Shown here one piece after another: positions 1-11,320 of a stretch of DNA of 64,000 bases (its first letter is position 1; each line of letters begins with the position of its first letter). Under the pieces are notes generated by a model. That model was not told where the DNA came from. It did no database searches and saw only the letters and a list, made by a program, of their open reading frames with translations. The DNA is from Rhizomys pruinosus (Eukaryota; Chordata; Mammalia; Rodentia; Spalacidae), in the NCBI GenBank assembly GCA_009823505.1, contig VZQC01000392.1:3496246-3560245 (forward strand), given 5' to 3'. A program made the translations under genes and the position numbers.

Positions 1-90
1 AAACAGAAACAGTGCCTCAGTGAGGTGGAAAGAGAAACCACTCCCAAAAGTTGTCCTCTGATTTCCATACATGTACCATGACAGCCATGT

Positions 91-125
91 ACACACAGAC
101 ACATACACAGACACATAGACACACA

Positions 126-166
<41 letters not shown>

Positions 167-170
167 ACAA
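91..170. repeat. (CA)n microsatellite
   Basis: An imperfect run of CA dinucleotides that becomes pure from about 130 to 160. It lies just upstream of a B2 SINE. The short open frame across it is a repeat product. Confidence 0.95.
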
Positions 171-191
171 GTATATTTTAAAATCTACAGT

Positions 192-400
192 AGGGACTGG
201 AGAATTGTTACAGAAGTTAAGAACACTGGTTCACCCAGCACCTACATGGCAGCTCACAATCATCCATAACTGAAGTTCCAGGGGATCTGACACCCTCTTC
301 TGGTTCCCCCAGGCATTACATGCATGGGTATCCTTCCATACATGCATTACATGCATGGGTATACTTCCATACATGCGAAACACTCATACGCATAAAAGTT
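192..400 (+). mobile_element. B2-family SINE
   Basis: Shows the B2 order: a degenerate 'gactggagaattg' head, 'gttaagaacactgg', 'cagcacctacatggcagctcac', then 'agttccaggggatctgac' and an AT-rich tail. A segment of about 31 bp containing 'cattacatgcatggg' is tandemly duplicated at 314-375. The copy is old and its internal promoter boxes are degraded. Confidence 0.85.
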
Positions 401-501
401 AAAAAACAGTCACAGCATCTGGCATGTGGCAGATATACAGAGAAAGTATATGTCAGGAAAGTGGGACAAATTAAGAACTTACACACTAAAAAGAAAAGCA
501 T

Positions 502-650
502 AGCCAGGCATGGTGGTACACACCTTTAATCCCAGCAGTTGGGAGGAAGAGGCAGGTGGATCTCTGTGAGTTCAAGGCCAGTCTGGTCTACATAGCAAGT
601 TCCAGGCCAGCTAGTGCTACAGGGAAACCCTGCCTCAAAAAGACAAGAGA
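502..650 (+). mobile_element. B1 SINE
   Basis: Near full-length 7SL-derived B1. It has 'gccaggcatggtggtac', 'cctttaatcccagcag', 'gagttcaaggccag' and 'cctgcctcaaaaagac', followed by a GA-rich tail. It is in the plus orientation and moderately diverged. Confidence 0.92.
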
Positions 651-1512
651 GGAGAGAGAGAGAGAACAAGAGAAAGAGAATCAAAAAACAAACAACAATA
701 AGTCACACCATGAACACATGTGCAAACCACAAGCATGCTGGGCATGACCTAGGTGACTGTCCCTAAGAAGAAGCCTGTGAGCCAGTTTTGAACCAGTACA
801 CATCACTGACCTCGAAATAATAAACTACACCATGTCAGTGCATGGTGACTCAAAATTTGCATGTTAGGTGAGAATCAAGTCCTTTTGCAACCAGGACTAG
901 CAAGAAATACCTTGCACATGTCTGCCCCTCAGTGTCCCCTTCCCCTGGCAGACCCTCTGTGAGAGCAGCCATGCCAGCCAGGTCCCCAGAAGGCTCAGGA
1001 CAGGGTTCTCCCCCCTTTTCTGATCTCAGCTTACAACGCTGAGTTTGGAATCTCAGTTTCTCATGTTGAGAGAATAAGCTAGCTGCTGCTGGCAGGCCGC
1101 TGGGTAGCTTGAAGGATAAGTGGAGTGAGGGTGTCTGGACAGCCTTTGTGTGCTGAGGCAGTGCTCTGCCAACAGACAGGAGCCTAGAAAATCCCCTAAG
1201 CCAATTACGAGGTTATCCAGGGCCCCAGCAGCAAACAAAGGTGCCATTTTCCTAACAAACGGCAGATCAGTGATCATTGTAGGCATTTTAAACCTGTGAT
1301 TATGCCGCTAATCCTGAGAAGGGGTGCAATACCAGGGGGCCTCACTGAAGCCTGAATTCAGGAGGTCTCGCATTCTGCCCCATCCTGTAATGAACAGTCA
1401 CCTCCTCAGCTCTGAACAGCTGCTTCCTCAAGTCACAGGCTCATCCAGGAGGCTGTCTCCTATTGTGGGTGTGGCCAAGCTCCTCCCAGACAGTGTGCCT
1501 TAATGAGGCTTT
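651..1512. other. Unique sequence, nothing recognised
   Basis: Begins with a short GA-rich tail from the preceding B1. I see no open frame with coding character, no splice-flanked exon and no recognisable repeat in the remainder. Confidence 0.5.
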
Positions 1513-1573
1513 AGTCTCTCTCCTCTCTTCTCTCCTCTCTTCTCCCCCCCCCGCCACCTTCCCCTCCCCCCCG
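1513..1573. repeat. Polypyrimidine tract
   Basis: A CT-rich run that changes into two C homopolymer stretches. It is almost pure pyrimidine on the plus strand. It is low-complexity DNA; no gene boundary is visible beside it. Confidence 0.85.
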
Positions 1574-1680
1574 GGTTCTGATTCTGGGGTGGTTCTAAGT
1601 CCTGTGTACCAGCCACAGATGCTGCTCTCACTTCAACAAGGCTTTCTACCACTGGCTTGTTCTTCTCAAAGAGATATCTG

Positions 1681-1902
1681 GGGCTAGAGAGACAGCTCAG
1701 TGGTTAAGAGCACTTGCTGCTCTACCGAGGACTCAGGTTCGAAGCACCCATATGCCAGCTCATAACGGTCTATAACTGCAGTTTAAGAGGACTGGATGCT
1801 TGGATGCCTTTTTCTGACCTCCATTGGGCATTGGACACATGGGAGCACTAGCATACATGCAGGCAAAATACTCATACGTGATAAATAAATAACTTAAAAA
1901 GA
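1681..1902 (+). mobile_element. B2-family SINE
   Basis: Complete B2 arrangement: 'ggggctagagagacagctca', 'gttaagagcacttgctgctc', a B-box-like 'ggttcgaagc', then 'cagctcataac' and a tail ending in repeated 'aataaat'. It is moderately diverged. Confidence 0.9.
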
Positions 1903-2137
1903 AATATCTGCTGTTTTGACTCAGCATAAAGCAGCAACAGGCCGACTCTGAGACCTCAGCCACATTACCTCTGACACTCATGCAGGCTTCTGGTATCTCA
2001 GTACCACATTTCAACATGGGGTTCCTAAGAGGGCGACTGACAGGTCCTATATTGCACAGGCAAGATGATAAATTGCATTTCTCAGATTCAGATGCTTCTT
2101 AGTAGAAGGAATTTTATCCCTTTAAAAATGGACAAGT

Positions 2138-2281
2138 GGCTGGGCGTGGTGGTGCACGCCTTTAATCCTAGTACATGGGAGGCAGAGGCGGGCAGATCTC
2201 TGTGAGTTCAAGGCCAGCCTGGTCTACAGAGTGAGTTCCAGGACAGCCAGAGCTACAGGGACCCTGTCTCAAAAAGACAAA
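2138..2281 (+). mobile_element. B1 SINE, A-tail lost in the assembly gap
   Basis: High-quality B1 with 'ctgggcgtggtggtgc', 'gaggcgggcagatctctg' and 'ccctgtctcaaaaagac'. The run of N begins immediately after its 3' end, and a 29-base poly(A) run (2511-2539) follows the gap. The unresolved bases are therefore probably mostly the A-rich tail or an expansion of it. Confidence 0.93.
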
Positions 2282-2510
2282 NNNNNNNNNNNNNNNNNNN
2301 NNNNNNNNNNNNNNNNNNNNNNNNNNNNNNNNNNNNNNNNNNNNNNNNNNNNNNNNNNNNNNNNNNNNNNNNNNNNNNNNNNNNNNNNNNNNNNNNNNNN
2401 NNNNNNNNNNNNNNNNNNNNNNNNNNNNNNNNNNNNNNNNNNNNNNNNNNNNNNNNNNNNNNNNNNNNNNNNNNNNNNNNNNNNNNNNNNNNNNNNNNNN
2501 NNNNNNNNNN
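2282..2510. other. Assembly gap (229 N)
   Basis: Run of undetermined bases between a B1 body and a poly(A) stretch. Open frames spanning it are meaningless. The true gap size is unknown. Confidence 1.
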
Positions 2511-2541
<31 letters not shown>

Positions 2542-2549
2542 ACAACTGG

Positions 2550-2766
2550 GGGCTGGAGAGATGGCTTAGTGGTACAGAGAACTAAGTGTTCTTGCAGAAG
2601 CCCAGGTTCAATTCCTAGCATCCACCTGGTAGCTAACGACTGTTCATAACTCCAGTTCCAGGGGCTCCAACGCCCTCTTCTGACCTCTATGGGCACTGCA
2701 CAACATGGGCACACCAACCTATATGCAGGAAATACACTCATACACACAAAATAAAAAATAAATTCG
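2550..2766 (+). mobile_element. B2-family SINE
   Basis: Complete B2 with 'ggctggagagatggcttag', 'ggttcaattcctagc', 'ccagttccaggggctcc' and an AT-rich tail. The flank 'atggacaactgg' recurs on both sides and also before the adjacent B1, so the two SINEs entered the same site one after the other. Confidence 0.92.
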
Positions 2767-4587
2767 TTTAAAAAATGGACAACTGGCTAAGTCTGTACTG
2801 CAAACAGCCACCTGATCACTCAAAGTACAAGGCATCAGGGGGCCTCAACATCTCTAAGGACTCAGGAAGCTCCGCTCCCTGGGGACGCTTTTTGCAGGCA
2901 GCTCGGCCCAGGTCTCCTCTCTGCTAGTGACAGTGGTAGGACAGAACTCCTGCTCGCCAGGGAACTGAGCCCCCAGCAAAGGGGGTGAGATATGGCTGGC
3001 AGCCAGGATGCTGAGAGGGCAAAGCTTGCATCCAACGATAACTGCAGGGAGAGGGTAGAAACCTCTATCTTCCAGAGGTGAGCTCTAGGGAGGCGGAAGG
3101 GCTTGAAGAGACATGGCCATAGTGGCTTCCTTCCCTAGATCCCAGCAAGCTTCAAGATGTAGCTTAGTGGTAGAGCGTTTGCCTCTTTCTGCTCCAGCAT
3201 TGCAACAAAGAATGATCTTTCAGCTGTTTCTGCCCATCTGTGGGTCAGGCAGTGGTTTACCCAGGTGCAGTATGTCAGAAAGCCAGGGGTCAGACACAGT
3301 AGGAAGCAGTGTGCTCTGCCACAGCATGGCCAGGTCCAACCTCTAGCACCACAGGACACACAGCGTTCCCCACACACCTGCAATGGGCTCCCTGGAGCTT
3401 CCCTGTGGACTCGGTGACCTGTCAGGCTGCTTAGCGCTCACTGCCCGGGGGCCCTGTGAGGTACCGCTGTAGACTGGGGCTCTCACCATTACTCCTGCTG
3501 GCTGACCAGGTACCTAGGGCAGCCCTCCATGCTCTCAAACTATGATCATTTCCCGGGGTCTGGGAATTCCTTAACAAACCTCCTTGCCTCACACAGAGCC
3601 TGGGCTCCCTCAGTGAGGGGCAGAAGCTCTCTCCTTCATCAGGGCTAAGAGACAATAATGTCCACATTATTTTTCTCTTTTGGGTCCTCCTGGCCTCTGT
3701 AAATAGCATCAGTTGTTTTTATCTAACCCCAGGGTCGTAGGTCAGGTCTGCTGGTCTCTGAAGATGCCCCGCCGACAAACCCCATTATCATTAGAAAAGA
3801 GGAGACTGCATCAGATCTATGGGAGAGAGCTTCAGACCAGGGCAACTCGTGCCCAACCAAGCGAGTGCTGAGGCGGAGGGCCTTGGAGGGCTGTGCCACC
3901 TCCCAGGAAACCACTGGACCCCTCCCTCAGCACACCCCTGTGTTTGCATCGCCTGTATCAGGTGATGACCCTCATGACAGAGATGCTGACCCCTCAGGTC
4001 ACCTTCCCATCACCGTGGTGACAGTTGCCATGGCCCTCTTCCCTCTGTTTCTCTACTGAGCCATGGCAGGCATCATGTCCCCAACTTATTGAGGAACAAT
4101 GGACACATGAGGTGACACTCTGTGTGGACTGGCCCAGCCAGACCTGCTGTACCCACAAGTCTGCTGGGAAAAGTAATTTGGTGCACTCCAACTCCTTGGT
4201 CGAGGGTCTCTGTGACAGGGACCCAATTTCTGCTCTGTTTACAGATTTTTATGTAAACTCTTGTTCAGCAGAGGCCCAGGGGAGACGGCCTGGCACAACA
4301 GCCAGAGGGCAGCAGAGCAGGGGAGGACACCATGATGTATTCAGTACATCATGCATCCAAGGTCCTCAGGAAGGGCCCCAGCACCTGTGCCCCCACAGAA
4401 CACAGGTGACGCCTCTGAATACCACCCAAGAATGTTCCAAGGACCCTGTAGGGTCACATGAGCTCCAGACCCTTGGCCTCTTCCCCAGGTCTCATGGTCC
4501 CGGGGTGAAGGCTGGGACGTGGAAAACATCCCAAGTTAGGAGAGCAGAGGCAGGAACAGCCACCTGGAGCCACACTGTGCCACCCAC
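2767..4587. other. Mostly unique sequence
   Basis: No gene recognised. A short stretch at about 3152-3192 ('gtagcttagtggtagagcg') resembles the tRNA-like head of an ID SINE. The open frame running from about 4025 into the following minisatellite has no recognisable domain in its unique part and looks like chance. Confidence 0.45.
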
Positions 4588-5466
4588 ATCCGCACCACCA
4601 GCGGCCGCACCACACCACCAGCGCCCGCACCACCAGTACCCGCACCATCAGCGCCCGCACCACCAGCTCCCGCACCACCAGCTCCTGCACCACCAGCACC
4701 CGCACCACCAGCACCCACACCTGCACCACCAGCACCCGCACCTGCACTACCAGCACCTGCACCTACACCACCAGCGCCTGCACCACCAGCACCCGCACCA
4801 CCAGCACCAGCACCAGCACCCGCACCACCAGTGCCTGCACCTACACCACCAGCACCCACACCACCAGCACCCGCACCCGCAGCGCCTGCACCTGCACCAC
4901 CAGCACCTGCACCCACACCACCAGCGCCTGAACCACCAGCACCTGAACCACCAGCACCTGCACCCGCACCACCAGCGCCTGCACCACCAGCGCCCGCACC
5001 ACCAGCACCAGCACCCACACCACCAGCGCCTGCACCACCAGCACCCGAATCACCAGCACCTGCACCCGCACCACCAGCGCCTGCACCACTAGCGCCCGCA
5101 CCACCAGCACCAGCACCTGCACCACCAGTGCCCGCACCACCAGCGCCCGCACCACCAGCACCCGCACCTGCACCCCCAGCACCCGCACCACCAGTGCCCG
5201 TACCTGCACCCACAGCACCCGCACCACCAGCACCAGCACCCGCACCTGCACCATCAGCACCTGCACCACCAGCACCGGCACCTGCACCTGCACCACCAGC
5301 ACCCGCACCACCAGCGCCCACACCTGCACCACCCGCACCCGCACCCGCACCCGCACCACCAGCGCCCGCACCCGCACCACCAGCGCCACCAGCACCCACA
5401 CCTGCACCACCAGCACCCGCACCACCAGCACCCGCACCACCAGCACCCGCACCACCAGCGCCCACA
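4588..5466. repeat. Minisatellite of ~15-bp units (CACCAGCACCCGCAC-like)
   Basis: Nearly 900 bp built from variants of a 15-bp unit and 9-bp part-units (CACCAG, CACCCG, CACCTG). Unit lengths are multiples of three, so long open frames result: proline/alanine-rich on plus, glycine/alanine-rich on minus. The strands differ strongly in composition (C/A against G/T). I read it as a non-coding VNTR, possibly intronic, because a candidate minus-strand exon with a splice donor ends just upstream of it. Confidence 0.93.
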
Positions 5467-5558
5467 TTGCCCTCACTCCTAGCATCTACCCGCATCACAC
5501 ACTGGCACCCAGAACTTCGATGCTCCTACTCACACTGACCACAACAGGCCTCCCTCAC

Positions 5559-5726
5559 CAGTAGAAGTAATAGGCCAGGGCCATGGCCAGCAGGGCGGCG
5601 CAGACCCCAGAGAAGAGGCAGGTTGAGGAGCTTGCCAGCATCGCTACCATGGGATGGAGCTTCTCAGCAGTGGTGAAGAGTGTGGCACTGAGCCAGTGAA
5701 GGTCTCCAGAGAAGATAAGGTGCAGG
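5559..5726 (-). CDS. Candidate single coding exon, unidentified membrane protein
   Basis: On the minus strand a 168-nt segment (a multiple of three) is bounded by a pyrimidine-rich acceptor ending in TTTAG and a donor CTG|GTGAGG. One frame is open across all of it with coding-like G/C third positions. It reads about 55 residues: first a polar part containing SGDLHWLSATLF and AEKLHPMV, then a hydrophobic stretch containing CAALLAMALAYYFYW, which would be a membrane segment. If the donor is not used, the frame stops directly after that W, giving a C-terminal anchor. With splicing the phase is the same at both ends. I do not recognise the family. A donor-like site with a 95-nt spacing lies upstream, so another exon is possible. 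It could still be chance; homology was not searched. Confidence 0.35.
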
Positions 5727-6168
5727 CTAAAGGCAGGGGCTGTGGCTGGGCGACTACCACAAACTTCTGTTCAGCAGGAGAGGTGTCCTGGGGGGCTATG
5801 TACCTCACAGTCAGTGCCCACCTTGTGCCAGAGGATGTGCTGAAGCAGAGTGCGGGGCAGTTTGTTCTCTGGGCCACTGCTGTGGGCTCTGCTCTCCGGC
5901 ACACACTAATCCAATAAGCGGCTTTCATCAGGAGACGCTGTAAACATGATACAGGTCACCCGATGACCAGCATTAGCCCCAGGGTTGGAGACCCAAGAGT
6001 ACCACCTGTTCCTTTCCCAGAGCTGGCTTACCTCAGCCCAGGGAAAACCCTGAGCTCAGGCCTTGGGCTGGAAAAGTCTCCGAGGTACTCCAAGCAGGAG
6101 GCTGGCCAAGCCCCAGAGTCCCTGCACCTGTGCTCCAGAGATTGTCCTTATGTTAAGAGTCACTTTTG
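5727..6168. other. Unique sequence, possible upstream exon/intron
   Basis: No repeat is visible. On the minus strand a donor-like AAG|GTGGGC at about 5820 could end an upstream exon of the candidate at 5559-5726, but the three possible frames cannot be separated by eye. Confidence 0.3.
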
Positions 6169-6420
6169 GGCTGGAGAGATGGCCTAGCGGTTAAGAGCGC
6201 CGACCGCTCTTACAGAGGACCCGGGTTCGATCCCCAGCATCCACATGGCGGCCGAGAACCGTCTGAAACTCCAATTCCAGGAGAACTCCAGTTCCAGGGG
6301 AATCCGACACCATCTTCTGACCTCCGCGGCATTGCACGACACGGGTGCACACACTTGCATGCAGACAGTACATTCATACACGTACAGAAATAAGTAAAAT
6401 AAAAAAAAATTAAAAAAAAA
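6169..6420 (+). mobile_element. Young B2 SINE (internal-duplication subfamily)
   Basis: Full-length B2 with many intact CpGs. The Pol III A box (TGGCCTAGCGG, 6180-6190) and B box (GGTTCGATCCC, 6224-6234) are intact. It carries a tandem duplication of 'actccaattccaggag' / 'actccagttccagggg' near 6268-6302. Target-site duplication 'aagagtcacttt' flanks both ends. It is one of four copies in the window with this duplication. Confidence 0.96.
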
Positions 6421-6429
6421 AGAGTCACT

Positions 6430-6687
6430 TTTATTTTTCTTTTTGAGACAGGGTCTCCCTATAGCGCCAGCTGGCCTGGAACTCACTCTGTAGACCAGAC
6501 TGGCCTTGAACTCATAGAGATCTACCTGCCTCTGCCTCCCAAATGCTAGGATTAAAGGTGTGCGCCACCACACCTGGCTTAAAGATGGTTCTTAGCTGCC
6601 ATGTGGGTGCTCAGAATCGAACCTGGGTCCTCTGCAAAAGCAGTCGGTGTCGGTGCTCTTAATTGCTGAGCCATCTCTCTAGCCCCC
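6430..6687 (-). mobile_element. Chimeric B2-B1 SINE
   Basis: Read on minus: about 105 nt of the 5' part of B2 ('ggctagagagatggctcag' through 'cagctaagaaccatc'), the junction 'tctttaagc', then a complete B1 with an A-rich tail. Flanks 'aagagtcac' and 'aagagtccc' resemble one target-site duplication around the whole unit. The same junction occurs at 45.26 kb and, with an internal deletion, at 14.78 kb. The alternative is a B1 inserted in a B2 followed by deletion. Confidence 0.8.
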
Positions 6688-9230
6688 AAGAGTCCCTTAT
6701 TCTATGGCCTGCCACAATGTATGGAAACCACAATGCTGGTGGCCTGGGCCCTGCGATTCCCAGCCCCACACTTCCCAATCCAAAAGGAAGGCTCTGAAGG
6801 TTGAAGAGAAAGAGGCTGAATTAGGGAGACAAGATGGCCTGGGACTAGAGTATCACCCTAGGGCCCATGCCTCACACAGATGGACCTCAGGTACTGCAAG
6901 CAGAACATGCACATGCACATGCACATGCACACGGACAGCAGATGTAGTTCATTTGGGCAAGTGGCTGCCTGGGACTCCTATCACTGTCTTCTCTTCCAGG
7001 GGATGATGGGAAAGGCACTGCACATTACAGATCTTCCCCAACTACTGCCTTGGCAGCACCCTTCTGCCTACAGAGTCTTGGCCTGCTGCAGCCCTGCACA
7101 TAGGAAACTTGCAGCTACTCCTGAGATTACGCCACCTCCAGTGCAGGCTGGATGCTGCTCTTAGTTTTGAGAATGCTCAGCTCTTCTCTGGCACCCCAGT
7201 GAAAGAACTGAGATGATAGGGTGTCCTAGAGCCCAGGTGGCATCCAGTTCCCCTTCTCCACACATCTTCCAGTGGCTCAGCCCAGCTGACATCTTGGCCC
7301 CTCGCAACCCCAGAGACCAGCACCACCTACTAAGAGCATCTGCATCCCTGACTCTCAGGGGCTGTTAGGTAAGACATCTGTCACTGCAGCCACTGAGCTT
7401 AGGGTGACTTATGACCCAGCAATTGGTGGTCAGAGCAATGAGCCACCAGGAAGATCAATATCAGGCACTCTCCACCAGCAGCTTCATGATTATTTATAGA
7501 GCTGGAGTCAGTGTCTGAAGCTAAATGCATATTTGCAAACTCAAGAATTGCTCCCAGTCCCAGGACCTTCTGTCCTAAAAGCAGTGGAAGGGAAACTCCC
7601 TAGTGAGAAAGGTACACAGTAAAGTGGAGGGGCTTCCCAATGTCAGGTCAGGAGCCCGGAGACTGGAGGGGAGACGGCCCAGCTTTCCGCATGGCAGTAA
7701 TGCTGGTACCATGGGCACCTCCTGCTGCGAGGACCTGCTCCAACCCGCCATGCTGCATGGTCTCGGGTGGGCCACTCTTGTCCCCACTCTTGGCAGATGT
7801 GACCAGCTGCTTGTGCAACACAGACCTCACACTCCCTTTCAGAAAGGCCTGGCGAGAGAAGCAGGTCCGGCTCTTGGGTGTGAACAGGACTGTTCTAATC
7901 TGGCTGCCAGGGGTAGTTCATAACCCAGAGTCTCACAGGGGTTCCTAGAACAGGCTCCAAAAAGATGCTTATGTGTGTGCCTCAAGGTTACAGCAGGGGT
8001 ACTGTCCACCACAGGAAGCTAGGCCTGTTGTCTGAGCTCTGAGTGGCCCCAGGGCGTCCAATTTGGGGCAGATTCTGCTCTACCAGATGAAGCTGCACTG
8101 TCCCATCCAAAAGGCCTCTTGATATGCACACCTCCAGGGGATGCACAGCTTATCTAAGGTCTTTTTGCCTCTCTCAAAGGATGGGAGTCACGACATATGG
8201 ACACTCATCTGCAGCAGCAGAGTCAACAAGGCTGGCACCCAAGTACCTCCTGTCCCTGGATTAGGGGGAAGGGGATTCTTTTATCTTAAAGCAAACACAG
8301 TTACAGCATAGACAGACAGTATGTAAAAAGAGACTACTCTAATAACAAGCCCAAAGATCACCCTTGGAGAATGGTGCTTGGGGACAGGCATCCAGGCAAC
8401 CCATGGCCTGCTGCATGTTAGCCGATTTTATTTAAGGTGGAAGGAAGACGCTTGCTTACATCAAGATTTTAACAAGGTTTTGGGAAAGGAAGTAGACAAG
8501 CAGAGAACAGCCCCTCACTCTATGTGGTGCTTCCTTTCAAGGTGTTGCTGACTCGGGGCCCCCCCAGAGCCCAATGAAAGGCACTCCACCCCCAAACAAG
8601 CAATCTGTGGCTACAGATTCCCCAGCCAGCCCCTGCCCATGGCTTCTGGGTCTCACAGCACAGCGCAGCTCTCCTTGCACCATGAAGGACGTGCCCAGCT
8701 CCCACTTTCACTCCCCACCTGTCCTCTTGGGGCAGAGCCAGGATCTCAGGGTGTTCAGCCTCTTTGAGACTTGGCTCCTTTTCTAAGAAGCAGGGGGCTG
8801 GTGGAGGTCCAGGGCCTGACTGGACCCCTGGAGCTCTGGCCTGTGCCCGAGAAGCCATCAGGAAGATTTGTTGCCAACCACCAATGAGAGTGGGTAGTGG
8901 GGGTTCAGAGCGCTGAACACCAGTGTGCTGGCTAAGGCTTTCCTGACCCTAATCCCTGGCACAGCCAGAGGCTGACCCACGCAGTGTCATTAGTTCTCTG
9001 AATTCTCAAATACCGAGGGACAGACATCGTGAGTGAGTTGGCAGCCATCGTGCACCTGTCCTGTGTGCAGCTGCCTGACAAGCAGAAGTGAGGACTGATA
9101 ACAATCACCATAATGAAAATGTGTCCCCTGGCCCCACCTCTTGAAGGCTGGCCATCCCGGCCTGCAGCCAAGGCAGACTGCATTCTCCTCTTGGGCACTG
9201 CAAGACTAAAACTTTTCAAACATCTTCACC
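6688..9230. other. Unique sequence, nothing recognised
   Basis: About 2.5 kb without recognisable SINEs. A short perfect ACATGC hexamer repeat lies near 6906-6931. The open frames at 7.6-7.9 kb and 8.5-8.9 kb overlap on both strands and show no domain or splice context. Confidence 0.45.
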
Positions 9231-9300
9231 AGGGCTGGTGAGATGGACTAAGACGCTTGCCACAAAGCCTGGTGACCTGATATCGCACAACCTGTATCCA
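9231..9300 (+). mobile_element. Degenerate tRNA-derived SINE head (B4/B2-like)
   Basis: A short stretch 'gggctggtgagatggact' followed by 'gcttgcc', 'ctggtgacctgatatc' resembles the 5' part of B4/B2 elements. It is old and truncated. Confidence 0.4.
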
Positions 9301-10770
9301 CTGAAGCATGGGCAGAGAAACTTCACACAATTGAGCATTAGCCAGCTGTAATAAAGGATTGAGTCTGTCATCTGCAGCAACTTGTTTAGAAATGAATAAA
9401 TGCTATATCAGAAAAGTCAGGCTAAGAAAGAAATCCTACATGTTCTTACTGATCCAGAAAGTCCATCTCACAGAAACAGAGTGGACAAGTGGGTCCTGGA
9501 CTAACTAGCCTGGAGGGCAGCAGCCAGAGGGCACAAAGTTTCAGCAGGACTGGAGGAAGTGGGTATGGTGGTCCCCCGCATGGCGACTACCAGGACTGAC
9601 AGCACTGCTTATGGCGGCTTTATCCCACACAGCCAAACCGTGAGCAACTCACCTCCCATCTCAGAAGTGTCCCCCAGGCAGATGCCCCAGAGCTGGCCCC
9701 AATGTCCCAATGGCTCAAACTCCTGTGACAAGATGGCAAGTGAAACTCCACTTGGCTCCTTCAGGCAGGTTGGCCTCCTGACATTCTGTGCCTGAAGAAA
9801 GTGCCCTGCTAAACAGCAGTAGGCAACGCACTCCAGGACCCAAGGCTCCCGGTCACCTCTGCACACCTGGCTCTGGTGCTGGGGAGGCGCTCTGCCACGG
9901 GCCTGCACCTTCCACTTCCCGTCCTGACACTCACTAGGTCAAGGAACCTGGAATGCTATCTTACCAGCCTGCACACAAGCCTTCAGGTAGGAAGTCAGTG
10001 AGGGGCAGGACCCCTCAAGGGAGAAGCCTAGCACTCAGCTGGCTCCACCCACGCCTCTCCAGTTTTGAGCGTACCCCACCCTTTCCACTTTTCCTTTCCA
10101 CTTCACAGCTTTCTCTCTCTGTTGCTGGGAGGAACAGGAGGAGGCCACAGGCAATGGCTAGGGTAGGCTTCTGGGGCCCATGTACCCATGGGTCAAGGGT
10201 TCTGTGTCCTAGGCTGAGCCTGGCTCTGAAGGGACTTGGCCATTTGACCAGATGCCCATAGGACGTGACTGTCCTCTTGCTTTTCGACCCAGCCTGCCCT
10301 CCATGACTGTACAAATGCAAGCACATGCAGAATAGAAGGGAATCCCACCCGTGGCTGGGCTTCTTGCTGCAGACAGCGGCGGCAGAGGCTCCAGAAGCGA
10401 GGCGGCTGGGGATCTCAGGGACTCGGCTGCTATGATGCCCTTCCCAAAGCATGGGGCCACGTGAGGAACAGAGTTACCATGCAGACCAAACAAAGAGTAA
10501 ACAGGCCAGGACTGAGCTCAGGAGCCAGGTCCAGTCTCCAGGGCTGAAGCATATTCAGAATCCTCCGCAGGTACCGTCTGGGCAGATCAAAATCACACTG
10601 CAGCACTGGGCACAGAGGAACTGTGAGAAGCTCCACAGCATCTGTAAGGAGTGGGCTTTGCATGAAGACAGTGTGGACTGGTCTGTCCCCTGGCCCTGGC
10701 ACCACATGCTGGGATGGTAGAAATGCACTTAGGCTTCCAAGAAACCACATGTCAGCACAGGCTGCACAAC
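9301..10770. other. Unique sequence, nothing recognised
   Basis: No repeat or credible exon seen. The short frame at 9559-9795 has no recognisable domain. Confidence 0.45.
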
Positions 10771-10900
10771 TGAGTCCACAATTATGTGGCCTTTTTAGGC
10801 AGCCACAGACCAGTGAGGACAGTGGGGACATGGCATGCACACAGCCTCAAGGAGTTTGTAGGGGCCTCTCACGGTGGGCAGGAAGCAGGCAGCAGGCAGG
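10771..10900 (+). repeat. Arm 1 of a ~125-bp inverted duplication
   Basis: This segment matches the reverse complement of 11321-11441 with only scattered changes. Shared blocks include 'ggcagccacagaccagtgag', 'gacagtggggacatg' and 'cctcaaggagtttgtagggg'. The arms are about 420 bp apart. Both translate to similar peptides, but neither frame has coding context. Confidence 0.88.
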
Positions 10901-11320
10901 ATGAGCGCTGCCTCTGGGGTGCGGACACCACACTGGACATGGCTGACCAACAGAAACTTGTCCAGGCCAGTACACCTGATCCCATGGCCACCTTGAAATC
11001 TGTCCCAGGGACTCCGGAAGAAAATGGTTCATTCAAACAAAATACTCCAGACAGGAAACCCATCTAAACACTGGTCACAACCCACAGGAAGCAGCCTGCT
11101 TTGTTCCGAGCATTTCAACCTAAGGGCTGTGGCCCATGCACAGGGCCCAGGCTTCTTCCCAGGATGCCTCCTCCTCTGCTGCTCCTGAGGCTATCCATCC
11201 TCTCTAGAGTGTCTCCATGCCAGTTTTCTTAACTCAGAACGTCAGAAGCTTGGGGGCAGTATAGCAGCTCTGGGGCTCAGGCCCTGCCGGCCTCTTCCTC
11301 TGAGCCGCACTGGCACCTGT
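10901..11320. other. Spacer between inverted arms
   Basis: Unique sequence between the two arms of the inverted duplication. No gene or SINE recognised. Confidence 0.5.

Noticed and set aside
2168..2747. Open frames spanning the N run
   Set aside because: Undetermined bases translate to X; the flanks are SINE sequence.
4025..5538. Proline/alanine- and histidine-rich long frames (355 and 235 codons) and the glycine/alanine-rich minus frame
   Set aside because: Open only because the minisatellite units are multiples of three and lack stops. The unique leading part shows no domain.
6184..6573. Frames with 'PGTGVLLELEFQT' and 'GREPSETPIPGELQ' peptides, repeated at 24.7 and 29.9 kb
   Set aside because: Identical peptides at several loci are translated B2/B1 SINEs, not a gene family.
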